Below, piece after piece: positions 16,408 through 24,859 of a stretch of DNA of 64,000 bases (positions are counted from its first letter, which is position 1; each line of letters begins with the position of its first letter). Origin of the DNA: Bacillota bacterium (GTDB lineage: Bacteria; Bacillota; TC1); assembly GCA_028683955.1 (NCBI GenBank), contig JAQUGR010000003.1:90614-154613 (forward strand), read 5' to 3'. A program made the translations under genes and the position numbers. Under the pieces are notes generated by a model. The model worked only from the letters and a program-made list of their open reading frames with translations. It was not told the DNA's origin and did no database searches.

Positions 16408-17262
16408 TTATTCTAAAAAGCTTATTGCTTCCTTAAAAACTTTTTCTACTGCTTCTTTTGCAGGACATTCAATATCTACTATAGATTTACCAGAATTTGT
16501 AGCTTCCAGAACTTTTTCATCAAATGGAATACCACCTACATACTCAATCCCTTCCTTATCACAAAATTCAATAATACTCTTTGATATTATTTCATTACTA
16601 TCATATTTATTTATACAAACTAAAGTCTTAGTATTAAAATAACTTGCAGTTTCAATAATTCTTTTCATATCACTAATGCCAGACATTGAAGGCTCAGCAA
16701 CAACAAGTACCATATCTACTCCACTTAATGAAGCAATTACAGGACAACCAATACCTGGTGATCCATCTATTATAGCTAAATCAATACCCTCTGCTCTATC
16801 TAATATTTGTTTTTTTACTTCTGTAACTAATAGACCTGAAGTTCCACTACCCATTTTTAACTGGGCTGTAGAAAAAACTGAATCATTAATAAATAGTTCT
16901 AATTCTCCTGCTATTGCGGGGTTTAGTGTTATTGCCTTTACAGGGCAAAATGCTTCACACACTCCACAACCTTCACATGCAAATTGATCCACTTTATAAC
17001 CTGAGTCCAAGGTTATGGCATCAAATTTACAAAGGTCTTTACATAGGCCACATTCAATACATGTATCAAAATCTATTTCTGCCTTTTCCATACCATAATA
17101 ATCAGTTTTTATAGGCTTTTCATGAGCCATAATCAAATGTAGATTTGGTGCATCAACATCACAATCTGCATAGGCTCTAGCTTGTGATAACTTGATAAAA
17201 GCACTAGCTATAGTAGTTTTACCAGTTCCACCTTTACCACTAAGAATTAATAATTGTTTCAT
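16408..17262 (-). CDS. MinD-like ATPase with inserted 2x[4Fe-4S] ferredoxin domain
   Basis: This 284-residue P-loop ATPase of the MinD/Mrp superfamily has the deviant Walker A GKGGTGKTT (residues about 9-17), an inserted ferredoxin with CIECGLCKDLCKFDAI and CEGCGVCEAFCPVKAI (about 62-110), and the switch IIDGSPGIGCPVI. Homologues flank ORP in Desulfovibrio and form a complex with it. ATP hydrolysis may drive cluster insertion or electron transfer. It overlaps the upstream paralogue gene by 23 bp. The pair is probably a heterodimer. Confidence 0.88.
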   Translation of the reverse strand: MKQLLILSGKGGTGKTTIASAFIKLSQARAYADCDVDAPNLHLIMAHEKPIKTDYYGMEKAEIDFDTCIECGLCKDLCKFDAITLDSGYKVDQFACEGCGVCEAFCPVKAITLNPAIAGELELFINDSVFSTAQLKMGSGTSGLLVTEVKKQILDRAEGIDLAIIDGSPGIGCPVIASLSGVDMVLVVAEPSMSGISDMKRIIETASYFNTKTLVCINKYDSNEIISKSIIEFCDKEGIEYVGGIPFDEKVLEATNSGKSIVDIECPAKEAVEKVFKEAISFLE

Positions 17263-18097
17263 GCTCCACCTCCTTTAAAATTGTTTCAAGAAGTGTAGAG
17301 AAGATTTGACTATATTGCTCATCTTCATCAACAACTATTAAAGCATTAGAATTTATAGTACCTAATTTTTTATCAAAAGGTATTTTACCAATTATCTTTA
17401 TATTATTTTCTATACAAAATACTTCGGAAGGATTTTCCCCTTCTACAACTTTATTCAAAACAACTCCAAAGGGTTTTTCAAATAAGGTTACCAACTCATA
17501 AACCATCTTCAGATTATGTGCTCCAAATATACTTGGTTCTGCTACTAAAACACAATAATCTGCATCTTTAATACTTTCCATAACTATACAAGCACTTCCA
17601 GGTGGACAGTCTATAAAAGTTAATTTATCATTATTTATATTTTCTTCTAATAATTTCTTTATAATTGGGGATCCAGAGGCTTTACCAGTATCTAATAAAC
17701 CAGTATAAACATCTATATCTTTAAATTTACCAATCTGAACTTCACCAACAATCTTATCCTTCTCAGTTATTGCCTTTGTTGGACAAATAAGTTGACAACC
17801 TCCACAAGAATGACAAATATCCTCAAAAACTTTAACCTTATTATTAACAAAGGCCAAGGCATTAAATTTACAAAAATCTATACACTTTCGACATTTAATA
17901 CACTTGTCGTCATCTATAACAGGAATTTTTACTGATACATTCTTTTTTTCTATTTCTTTTGGTTTAAAGAAAAGGTGGCCATTGGGTTCTTCTACATCAC
18001 AGTCAATATATGTAGAACTATTTGCTATAGTTGCTAAATTAACTGAAACAAGAGTTTTTCCTGTACCACCCTTTCCACTCAGGACGGCGATCCTCAT
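17240..18097 (-). CDS. MinD-like ATPase with inserted ferredoxin domain (paralogue)
   Basis: This is a 285-residue sister of the next gene: Walker A GKGGTGKTL (about 8-16), ferredoxin insert with CIKCRKCIDFCKFNAL and CHSCGGCQLICPTKAI, and FIDCPPGSACIV as switch region. The two share fold and layout but differ in many residues, so the duplication is old. It starts at an ATG with GGAGGC 9 bp upstream, immediately (3 bp) after the first NifX-like gene. Role as for its partner: ATPase of an ORP-like metal-cluster complex. Confidence 0.88.
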   Translation of the reverse strand: MRIAVLSGKGGTGKTLVSVNLATIANSSTYIDCDVEEPNGHLFFKPKEIEKKNVSVKIPVIDDDKCIKCRKCIDFCKFNALAFVNNKVKVFEDICHSCGGCQLICPTKAITEKDKIVGEVQIGKFKDIDVYTGLLDTGKASGSPIIKKLLEENINNDKLTFIDCPPGSACIVMESIKDADYCVLVAEPSIFGAHNLKMVYELVTLFEKPFGVVLNKVVEGENPSEVFCIENNIKIIGKIPFDKKLGTINSNALIVVDEDEQYSQIFSTLLETILKEVEHETIINS

Positions 18098-18100
18098 ATT

Positions 18101-18469
18101 TTAATTGCCTCCATGTCCGTGAAATCCGGCATGAAAGTTTTCTAATGCTGCTAATTCATTTTTCTCAAAAGCTTTAATATTATCAATCATTGAAATATTT
18201 TGACTTTTATATACTTTTATACCGGCTGCATTAATTACCTCGGCAGCTTGTGTTCCACATCTAGGTGTTATTAGAACATCAGCTTTATTATCTACTACTA
18301 TTTGTGCCGCTTTAATACCTGCACCACCTTGACTAGAAGCAGCTGTATTTTCTAAGAAAACACCTTCACTACTTTGTGTATCGTAAATTAGAAAATATGG
18401 AGCACGTCCAAAAGAAGGACATACTAAATCCTCCATATTTTTTTCATTAGCGGGTATTGCAATTCTCAT
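18101..18469 (-). CDS. NifX/ORP-type Mo-Fe cofactor-binding protein
   Basis: This 122-residue NifX-domain protein starts MRIAIPANEKNMEDLVCPSFGRAPYF, which is the ORP/MTH1175 pattern, and has the GGAGIKAAQIVVDN and LITPRCGTQAAEVI core. The C-terminus is Gly/His rich (HAGFHGHGGN). It is the second gene of the operon, between DUF134 and the ATPases, so it is the best candidate for the ORP-like cluster carrier. AAGGAG precedes the ATG. Confidence 0.88.
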   Translation of the reverse strand: MRIAIPANEKNMEDLVCPSFGRAPYFLIYDTQSSEGVFLENTAASSQGGAGIKAAQIVVDNKADVLITPRCGTQAAEVINAAGIKVYKSQNISMIDNIKAFEKNELAALENFHAGFHGHGGN

Positions 18470-18484
18470 AATTTTCTCCTTTCT

Positions 18485-18850
18485 TTACTCTTTATTGATA
18501 TTTTTGCTTGAACATCTGTTTTTCATACAGCCTCCACAACCAATCCTTTGCTCAGCAACGTTATAAAGCTTATAATCTCCACCTTCTATTTTAAGAATAT
18601 ATCCATTAACAAGTGATTGTGCTAATTTAAAACGAGCATCAGTGTATATCTTTTGGACAGTTGCTCTTGCTACATCCATTCTTTCAGCACATTCTTCCTG
18701 GGTTAAGTTCTCAAGATCAATTAATCTTATAGTCTCATATTCATCTACAGACATTATTAACTGATTTTCTTGTACTTTTCCATTTAGAGGCCCAAAGAGA
18801 TTACTTTCAGGCATACAGCATACTTTTCTCCATTTTCTAGGTCTTGGCAT
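18485..18850 (-). CDS. DUF134 HTH protein, likely operon regulator
   Basis: This is a 121-residue DUF134 protein starting [14 protein letters not shown]. The middle is a sigma-region-4-like helix-turn-helix ([21 protein letters not shown]), and the end has a Cys-rich CGGCMKNRC motif that could bind a cluster. DUF134 genes are regular neighbours of NifX and ORP genes and are thought to be regulators. The frame is open to 18874, but GAGGTGAAGGAT immediately before the ATG at 18850 fixes that start. It heads the operon, so autoregulation is likely. Confidence 0.87.
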   Translation of the reverse strand: MPRPRKWRKVCCMPESNLFGPLNGKVQENQLIMSVDEYETIRLIDLENLTQEECAERMDVARATVQKIYTDARFKLAQSLVNGYILKIEGGDYKLYNVAEQRIGCGGCMKNRCSSKNINKE

Positions 18851-18890
18851 ATCCTTCACCTCTTTCATATCCAAGGATTATCTATTAACA

Positions 18891-18941
18891 GCATATGCCA
18901 TTAACTATCTTTAATTATACTTTGTTTATAACATATGTCAA
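18891..18941 (-). promoter_or_regulatory. Promoter of ORP-like operon with two CATATG palindromes
   Basis: On the minus strand TTGACA (18936-18941) and TATAAT (18914-18919) are 16 bp apart. The palindrome ACATATGT (18931-18938) overlaps the -35 box, and GCATATGC (18891-18898) lies just downstream of the start point, 40 bp away centre to centre. This is suggestive of a two-site operator, perhaps for DUF134. Confidence 0.6.
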
Positions 18942-19053
18942 TAACACTTCATCTAAATAATAGCTGTAATTCATTTTTAATTCAGCTTTTAATCAGGACG
19001 TTGTCACATTTTTAGGATATACTTATATCAGATAAAGAAAAGGAGTGATTAAA

Positions 19054-19680
19054 ATGAAAATAAATAAATATCCAATATTAATCGGTTTACTAATATTTGC
19101 AGTTGGTCTAACAACTATAGGATGTAGTAATACAGATACAACCGATACAACTGATCAAAATATTAGTACAGAGGAAACAACTCAAGATGAACATAATCTT
19201 GATATACAAGCAGATGACTTAAGTAGTAATGATCTTATTTTATCTCTTGAAGGTTATGGTGCAGTTGGTGCTTTAGCTGACAAAGATCTTACAATTGCTG
19301 ATATGTTAATGTATGCAGCACAAGATGAATATCTTGCACATGGAGAGTATGAAGCTATAATTCAAGAGTTTGGCAATAATAACCCTTATGCAAATATAGT
19401 TAAAAGTGAGGAAACCCATTTAAGTTATCTTGAAGAAATATATACAGCTAATAATATGGCATTTCCTAAAGATGAATCAGCTGAACAATTAATTATACCA
19501 ACTAGTCTACTAGAAGCTGCCCAAACTGGAGTTCAAGCTGAAATAGATAATATAAAAATGTATGATCTATTCTTATCTTATGACTTACCAAGTAACATTA
19601 AGACTGTTTTTGAAGAACTAAAAAATGGATCAGAAAGCCATTTAGCTGCTTTCCAAAAACAAGTAGATAAATTGTCATAG
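19054..19680 (+). CDS. DUF2202 ferritin-like lipoprotein
   Basis: This protein of about 208 residues has an N-terminal signal helix ending in TIGC, a somewhat relaxed lipobox. A Thr/Asp-rich linker (about 30-65) leads to a helical DUF2202 domain (about 70-208). That domain has Glu/His pairs (DEYLAHGEYE and EETHLSYLEEIY) placed as in ferritin-like di-iron four-helix bundles. It would sit on the outer face of the membrane. Metal binding is likely; the reaction is unknown. A GTG nine bases upstream lies within the AAAGGAGTG ribosome site, so I use the ATG at 19054. It is transcribed away from the ORP operon. Confidence 0.82.
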   Translation: MKINKYPILIGLLIFAVGLTTIGCSNTDTTDTTDQNISTEETTQDEHNLDIQADDLSSNDLILSLEGYGAVGALADKDLTIADMLMYAAQDEYLAHGEYEAIIQEFGNNNPYANIVKSEETHLSYLEEIYTANNMAFPKDESAEQLIIPTSLLEAAQTGVQAEIDNIKMYDLFLSYDLPSNIKTVFEELKNGSESHLAAFQKQVDKLS

Positions 19681-19703
19681 ATCGCCAATTTAATTAAAGA
19701 AAA

Positions 19704-19747
19704 AAGAAACACCAAAATATATTTCATATTTTGGTGTTTCTTTTTTT
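19704..19747. terminator. Bidirectional intrinsic terminator
   Basis: A perfect 15-bp stem (GAAACACCAAAATAT and complement) with a 5-nt loop and a run of seven T lies between the DUF2202 and ric genes. Confidence 0.92.
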
Positions 19748-19772
19748 ATTATTATCTATATTTTTTTATTTA

Positions 19773-20486
19773 TTATTTATTTGTTAATGCCTCGAGTTTT
19801 GGAAATAATATGTTGTTTTCTAAATGAATATGTTGAAATATGTCACTTTCCATCTCTACAAGTTTTAAATAGGTTAAATCATAAGATCTACAAGCATCAT
19901 CAGGAACTAAATAATCATTTGTTACAAGTCTTAATTCTTTTAAAATATCACCTGCTGCAGTATGTTCAGCTTCTAATTCTGCAATTATTTTAACAGCTTT
20001 AATCAAATCAACTTTATCTTTAGTCTCTAAATACCTATATATTGCCGGATATTGATTAGTTTCTTCTTTAACCAAATGCTCTTCTAATTCCATTTTCACC
20101 ATATGAAATAGTTTATGCACTTTTAAGAGTTCAGGATGATTCTCACCATGAACTCGTAATATCTTAGTTACATACTCACTCATTTTTGGTAATTCAGACC
20201 ACAAATAAGCATGATGTGTATCTACAATATGCTTAACCAACTCTCCTATTGTTGCTTCATTCCAGTCTCTATCACTATTGTTATGATTTACTTGTTGCAC
20301 TTCGTAAAGTTCATTAAGTTTAGCCATAACCTTTTCTTCATCAAGTTTCTGTTCTTTTAGAGCTATAGCTAAAGGTCTATTTCCCCCACAACAAAAGTCT
20401 ATTTTAAGTTCCTTAAATAATTCTGCTGCTTTCGGAAAATCTACTACAATATCACCAATATTTTGTATGCTATTAAATCTTTTCAT
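19773..20486 (-). CDS. ric: Iron-sulfur cluster repair di-iron protein (ScdA/YtfE/Ric)
   Basis: This 237-residue protein has an N-terminal DUF542 domain with the FCCGGNRPL motif (residues about 33-41) and a C-terminal hemerythrin-like domain (about 80-237). The latter has spaced His and Glu ligands (VDTHHAYL, ENHPELLKVHKLFH, EEHLVKEE, EAEHTAAG, HIHLENNILFP). Ric proteins repair iron-sulfur clusters damaged by NO or peroxide. The TTG at 20492 lies within GGAGG; the ATG at 20486 has 7-bp spacing. It follows the methyltransferase gene with a 2-bp gap. Confidence 0.93.
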   Translation of the reverse strand: MKRFNSIQNIGDIVVDFPKAAELFKELKIDFCCGGNRPLAIALKEQKLDEEKVMAKLNELYEVQQVNHNNSDRDWNEATIGELVKHIVDTHHAYLWSELPKMSEYVTKILRVHGENHPELLKVHKLFHMVKMELEEHLVKEETNQYPAIYRYLETKDKVDLIKAVKIIAELEAEHTAAGDILKELRLVTNDYLVPDDACRSYDLTYLKLVEMESDIFQHIHLENNILFPKLEALTNK

Positions 20487-20488
20487 AC

Positions 20489-21094
20489 TCAATCCTCCAT
20501 TTTATCTTGTTTTTTAATTTCACATATATACCAAGTTGCCCTAATATCTACATTTATTTCTTTTAAATTTCCGAAAAACTCCTCCAGTTCAGGTTTAACT
20601 ACTTTAATAAAATTAAAATAATCACCCTTTTCCATCCATTCGACTATACTTGTCATAATTGATCGTTCATCATTATAGTCATAGATAATAACTATGTTCT
20701 TGGTAATTCTTGCCATTTCTTTATACATAATCTGTCTATCTAAAGGACTTAATCCGTGAGCAACATATGATGCAATTGAAATATCAAAACTCTTATCTTC
20801 AAAAGGAAGTTTATCTAGCACACTACCTTTTTTAAAAGTTATACCTTCATTTTCCGTCCGTTTAATAGCCACATCCAACATTTTTTGTGCTGTATCAATT
20901 CCAGTAACACTCAAGCCATTTTCAGCTAAAACAGAACATAAAGCACCTGTACCACAACCAATATCAATAATATTGTTGTAGGATTCCAGTTTTAAATCTT
21001 TTGGAATTTTCCCTAATGCTTTTTTATAATTTCTTACTTGAAAATCATAAAATAAACCATAAATAGGAGCTATTTTATCAAATAGTAAACTCAT
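20489..21094 (-). CDS. Class I SAM-dependent methyltransferase
   Basis: This 201-residue methyltransferase of the methyltransf_11 type has motif I IIDIGCGTGALCSVL (about 39-53), the acidic residue after strand 2 (GIDTAQKML), and the strand-4 region SFDISIASYVAHG. The N-terminus (IAPIYGLFYDFQVRNY) resembles UbiE/MenG-like enzymes and small clostridial methyltransferases, but nothing points to quinone synthesis here. Substrate unknown. It is just upstream of ric and probably co-transcribed with it. Confidence 0.83.
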   Translation of the reverse strand: MSLLFDKIAPIYGLFYDFQVRNYKKALGKIPKDLKLESYNNIIDIGCGTGALCSVLAENGLSVTGIDTAQKMLDVAIKRTENEGITFKKGSVLDKLPFEDKSFDISIASYVAHGLSPLDRQIMYKEMARITKNIVIIYDYNDERSIMTSIVEWMEKGDYFNFIKVVKPELEEFFGNLKEINVDIRATWYICEIKKQDKMED

Positions 21095-21113
21095 TTCAGT
21101 ACTCCTAATTTCT

Positions 21114-21707
21114 TTATTTACTAAAGCTAATAATATTAAACTTAAATAATTTTGCTATTAGCATGTGCATTATAACTATTGGCATAAAAATAACAAATGA
21201 TACTAACATTACTAATTCATAAATAATATTGCTTCTTTTATCACTAGTTTTGCCAAATCTATTCATAAAAGAACCAAGTGGTATTCCATATACATTGCCT
21301 ATCATGATAATTCTAATACTACCAAGAATTCCTAAGGCTTTTGTTAAACCATATTTTAATACAAGTTTATCCCAGGCTTTTTTTGAGGGCTTACCTCTAT
21401 TTTCAGCATAATGTTGAGCAAATAAAATAGCTTTTAATTCTTCTGAAGGAACATTGTTAAATTCTCCATTTAATAGTTCCTTTACTTCACTATCTTCTAA
21501 CCCGGCTTCCAAGGCCATTCTAGTATGAGCATAAGAACATAATGGACAACCATTAACCTCAGTGACTGCAAGCATAATTCTTTCGAAAAAATCTTGGTCT
21601 AATTCATTGTTTTTCTTAGCCAAACTTACATATCTAATTGTCCTAATCCCTTGATACATAATCATATACCCTTCAAATAATGTATATAATCTTCTACTTT
21701 TATCCAT
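21114..21707 (-). CDS. Carboxymuconolactone decarboxylase/AhpD-like protein with C-terminal membrane helix
   Basis: This is a protein of about 197 residues. The first 120 form an AhpD-like all-helical domain with the redox motif CPLCSYAH (C-x-x-C-x3-H), as in alkylhydroperoxidase D. A hydrophobic helix near residues 165-190 (LVMLVSFVIFMPIVIMHML) anchors the C-terminus, which is unusual for AhpD. The frame is open to 21764, but AAAAGGGG sits 9 bp before the ATG at 21707, so I use that. It lies in a run of redox genes leading to ric. A peroxidase role is inference. Confidence 0.78.
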   Translation of the reverse strand: MDKSRRLYTLFEGYMIMYQGIRTIRYVSLAKKNNELDQDFFERIMLAVTEVNGCPLCSYAHTRMALEAGLEDSEVKELLNGEFNNVPSEELKAILFAQHYAENRGKPSKKAWDKLVLKYGLTKALGILGSIRIIMIGNVYGIPLGSFMNRFGKTSDKRSNIIYELVMLVSFVIFMPIVIMHMLIAKLFKFNIISFSK

Positions 21708-21774
21708 TAATATTACCCCTTTTAATTTAAAATAAAAATGCATCCCTTTATTAGGAATGCACATATTAGCTAAT

Positions 21775-22062
21775 TTATAATAATCTTTCGTAAATACGAA
21801 AATCAGAATCCTTCTCGGTGATTTCCTTTAATAAGGGAAATATTCTTATAAAATGTTCAGACACCTCATGTGCATTTAGTGCTTCTTTATTCTCCCACTC
21901 TTCTATCATCGTAAGTATTCTTGGATCATTAATATCTTGAAACAATTCGTACTTGATACAACCTTTTTCTTTAGTGGTTTTTTCTATTAACTCCTTATAA
22001 AGAGCTATAGCATCATCCAATCTTCCTTCTAGAACGCAATTTTTAGCTACAACTTTAATCAT
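21775..22062 (-). CDS. Putative quinol monooxygenase (ABM domain)
   Basis: This 95-residue protein is a single antibiotic-biosynthesis-monooxygenase (ABM, YgiN-like) ferredoxin fold: MIKVVAKNCV at the start, then KGCIKYELFQDINDP, MIEEWENKEALNAHEVSEHF and an acidic end. Such dimers oxidise quinols or heme-like substrates without a bound cofactor. A GTG at 22071 is too close to AAAGGA; ATG at 22062 is preferred but spacing is long, so the start is not certain. It lies 67 bp upstream of the AhpD-like gene. Confidence 0.82.
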   Translation of the reverse strand: MIKVVAKNCVLEGRLDDAIALYKELIEKTTKEKGCIKYELFQDINDPRILTMIEEWENKEALNAHEVSEHFIRIFPLLKEITEKDSDFRIYERLL

Positions 22063-22148
22063 TTTACGCACATTCCTTTCATTTATACTTTCATTATAAC
22101 ACTAACTATACTACTAACCTGTATCCTAAGATACTTAATCTATTATTT

Positions 22149-23759
22149 TCATTTACCCTTTTTCAAATCATCCATAACTGCATCTGAAGCTAGTTTCCCA
22201 GTTAAAATGGATACTGGCATACCAGATGGACTAAATGTCCATTGACCAGCCTGAAAAACGTCAGGTATTGGCGTTTTAATACTCTGAGCTATTTGTGGAA
22301 ATCTAGTCTCAGCTGGTAGTTTCTTATTTAAAAAAGCCCATCCTGTAATTGCACCACCTAAATTACCAGTCAATTTCTCTAACGTCAAAGGTGTAGAACA
22401 TTGTATATCTAAAATATTATCTGACAATTCAGGAAATATTGAATCCTTTAAAACACCAATTATCTTATCTTCAACAAATGCCTTAAATTCTTCATACCAG
22501 CCAATATCAAAAATATACTTAATCAACTTATAGTCGAAAAGAGTACTTATGATAAGTCCCGTTTGTCCTATCGGTGACAAAGAAATGTCACGTATTGAAG
22601 GTATTGATATTTCATAAGTAGTTAGAGAAAGATAATCTGCTACCCAATTTTTTAAGCTGCTCTTTTTCTCACTATCATTTAATTGCTTATCATTTAATAT
22701 TTTTTCATATTCAGTATTTTTAACATTTCTAAGCCCTATCTTATTAGGTGTATAAAAAGAATGGCAACCTGTAATTTTTGCAAAATAATCACTATCCAAA
22801 TTCACTGACATAAAAATAGTCAGTAGAGAATCACAACCCTCATTACTTTGTATTATGTTTTTTTGCTCTTTAATATTATTTAGGTCATCAACAATTATAG
22901 AAGAATACAAGGTGGTCATATCCGCACACCAAATAAGCTTCTTATATCTGAATTTTCTTCCATCTGAAGTTGTTACTTCCTTCTTTTTAACATCAACTTC
23001 AACCACCTGTGTTTTTGTTTCTATTTTACCATCCTTATCCTTTATAAAATCAGCTATTTTCTTTACTAATACACCAGTTCCACCTATTGGATAACTGTAA
23101 TCCAAATATAGACCAAAATAACTTAGGGCAAAAAAAGTTGGAGTATTTTTGAAGAAGTGCTGGGTAATCATATCTATTAATGCTTTGTTTTTAGTAAATC
23201 TACTTAAATATTCATTAATAGGTTCATTTAACTTTTTGACTTTACGAATGTTTATTTGATATTTAAAGAGCCAAGGTAAAAGAGTTTTGAATATATATTC
23301 TTTATCCTCCATATAGTTAACAAATAATGGATTATCAAGTCCATAGAGAACATCCATGTACTTCATAACCTTTTTTATTTCATTTATTATATTCGAAATC
23401 CCTTCAACATCTTCTGGGAATTTTTCATTTAGTAAATAGTGATAGTCTTCTAGACTATCACTATTTATTAGTTTTACAAACTTATCTTCAATACCTATTG
23501 AAACTGGATTTTTTACAAAATCAATATTTATACCTAACTGTTTCAACATAGGAAATACTATCCCTGAATTTTCAAAGGCTCTTATACCTCCATCATAAGT
23601 AAATCCCTTGTAATCGAATGAATTTACTAAACCTCCGAGTTTACTAGCTTTTTCTAATAATAGGGTATTATATCCATTTTTCGAAAGATACGCTGTGCTA
23701 GTTAAGCCTGCAATACCTCCACCTACTACAACAACATCATATGAGTTATCTACCCTCAT
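22149..23759 (-). CDS. CrtI/CrtISO-like FAD-dependent oxidoreductase
   Basis: The 536-residue protein starts with the FAD dinucleotide motif VVVGGGIAGLTSTAYL (residues about 10-25) followed by LLLEKASKLGGLVNSF. It ends with a second FAD contact (PDVFQAGQWTFSPSGMPVSILTG), as in phytoene desaturases, carotene isomerases and all-trans-retinol saturases. No carotenoid pathway gene (crtB, crtE, crtM) is visible, so a role in isoprenoid pigment is unproven; these relatives also act on other polyunsaturated lipids. AAGGAGGGTG supports the start. It is just downstream of the Nim-like gene (21 bp). Confidence 0.8.
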   Translation of the reverse strand: MRVDNSYDVVVVGGGIAGLTSTAYLSKNGYNTLLLEKASKLGGLVNSFDYKGFTYDGGIRAFENSGIVFPMLKQLGINIDFVKNPVSIGIEDKFVKLINSDSLEDYHYLLNEKFPEDVEGISNIINEIKKVMKYMDVLYGLDNPLFVNYMEDKEYIFKTLLPWLFKYQINIRKVKKLNEPINEYLSRFTKNKALIDMITQHFFKNTPTFFALSYFGLYLDYSYPIGGTGVLVKKIADFIKDKDGKIETKTQVVEVDVKKKEVTTSDGRKFRYKKLIWCADMTTLYSSIIVDDLNNIKEQKNIIQSNEGCDSLLTIFMSVNLDSDYFAKITGCHSFYTPNKIGLRNVKNTEYEKILNDKQLNDSEKKSSLKNWVADYLSLTTYEISIPSIRDISLSPIGQTGLIISTLFDYKLIKYIFDIGWYEEFKAFVEDKIIGVLKDSIFPELSDNILDIQCSTPLTLEKLTGNLGGAITGWAFLNKKLPAETRFPQIAQSIKTPIPDVFQAGQWTFSPSGMPVSILTGKLASDAVMDDLKKGK

Positions 23760-23780
23760 ATTTCACCCTCCTTAATTAGC

Positions 23781-24272
23781 TTAATTATTGGTTTCAGTAT
23801 AAGGGAGATGTCTTTTCCCACTAATTGATTTTACCCTAATGCAATAAACATTCATTGCATTTAAATATTTATCATCATAAATAGGCTTTCCCTTAAATCC
23901 ATATTTTCCCATAATCAAATCCATGGCTTTTTTTCTTTCATCAAGACTTTCTATCAATGTTACAATACCTTCAAGCATTATGCTTTCATGAAAAGCTGAC
24001 CACTGACAGGCTTTTTCTCCTTTTTTTAATTCAAAAAAACTAGTCATTTCCACAGCGCACTGATTATTTTTTTTTATCATATCACATTTTCTACCTTGTT
24101 TGGCAGAATGAAAATAAATTATTATCTCTTTATCCTCAATTTCAAAACCAAAATTTAAAGGTACAACATAGGCTTGAGTCTCATTGCATAAACCTAAATG
24201 CATTATTTGAGCCTTTTCCATAATCTTGGCTATTTCCAATATATCCATTATTTCTTTATCTGTTCTTCTCAA
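23781..24272 (-). CDS. PNPOx-like flavin/heme-binding protein, NimA-related
   Basis: This is a 163-residue split-barrel protein of the pyridoxamine-phosphate-oxidase family. The pattern MRRTDKEIMD, then LGLCNETQAYVVPLNFGFE, FHSAKQGRKCDMIKKN and QWSAFHESIMLEG matches the Nim (nitroimidazole resistance) subgroup. Nim proteins bind FMN or heme and are thought to reduce nitro groups. The only in-frame start is TTG (AAGGAG lies 11 bp upstream). Resistance activity cannot be claimed from sequence alone. It is followed closely by the CrtI-like gene. Confidence 0.82.
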   Translation of the reverse strand: MRRTDKEIMDILEIAKIMEKAQIMHLGLCNETQAYVVPLNFGFEIEDKEIIIYFHSAKQGRKCDMIKKNNQCAVEMTSFFELKKGEKACQWSAFHESIMLEGIVTLIESLDERKKAMDLIMGKYGFKGKPIYDDKYLNAMNVYCIRVKSISGKRHLPYTETNN

Positions 24273-24288
24273 TTAAATGCACTTCTCC

Positions 24289-24852
24289 TTATACTCCCTT
24301 TTTCTCAACCATGAAAGGTTTAAGAAGCTTATATACTTCCCCTGCTTTTTTAGTTCCAAACTCTTTAACCAAAGCATTATTAACACCTTGTTTTGTTTTA
24401 TACTTTTGTAAAAACCCTGAAACCATAACAAGATAATCTGGATCTATAACATTTTTCAAGTGACTTTCTAAATCCATTATTTCTTCTTCAATATTTTTAC
24501 CAGTTAAACTTATAACATTATTTACAGATGCATTCTTCTTCGACCAAAACTTAGCTAAACAATCAAAGCCCTTATCTTTTGACACTATATAAAATGTCTC
24601 CTTAGGATTTTGTGAAACTAAATAGCCTAAAAAAGTAGCTAATTGAAAATCCAAAGCATTTTTAGACCCAATACCAATTTTCATATAATTAATTTGAGCC
24701 CTGCTTTCAGATAATCTTTTATGTAAACCAAATGTTAATCTATCAGCATTTTCGCTATAAAATATATAAATTATATCCTTTTCTATTAACTTGGTTAGAC
24801 CATCTAAACCTGGCACACCAACATTTTCATAATCGATTAAAAAAGTAGCCAT
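24289..24852 (-). CDS. PIN-like domain protein
   Basis: This 187-residue protein looks like a PIN/NYN-type nuclease fold: ATFLIDYENVG at the N-terminus supplies the first Asp, a middle LDFQLATFLGYLV the second, and FYIVSKDKGFDCLAKFW the SKDKGFD motif with two more acidic residues. A helical C-terminal domain (about 130-187) may bind nucleic acid. PIN-like proteins cut RNA; no antitoxin partner is adjacent, so this is likely a stand-alone enzyme. The TTG at 24870 precedes the AAAGGTGAT ribosome site, so the ATG at 24852 is the start. Confidence 0.78.
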   Translation of the reverse strand: MATFLIDYENVGVPGLDGLTKLIEKDIIYIFYSENADRLTFGLHKRLSESRAQINYMKIGIGSKNALDFQLATFLGYLVSQNPKETFYIVSKDKGFDCLAKFWSKKNASVNNVISLTGKNIEEEIMDLESHLKNVIDPDYLVMVSGFLQKYKTKQGVNNALVKEFGTKKAGEVYKLLKPFMVEKKGV

Positions 24853-24859
24853 TGTATCA

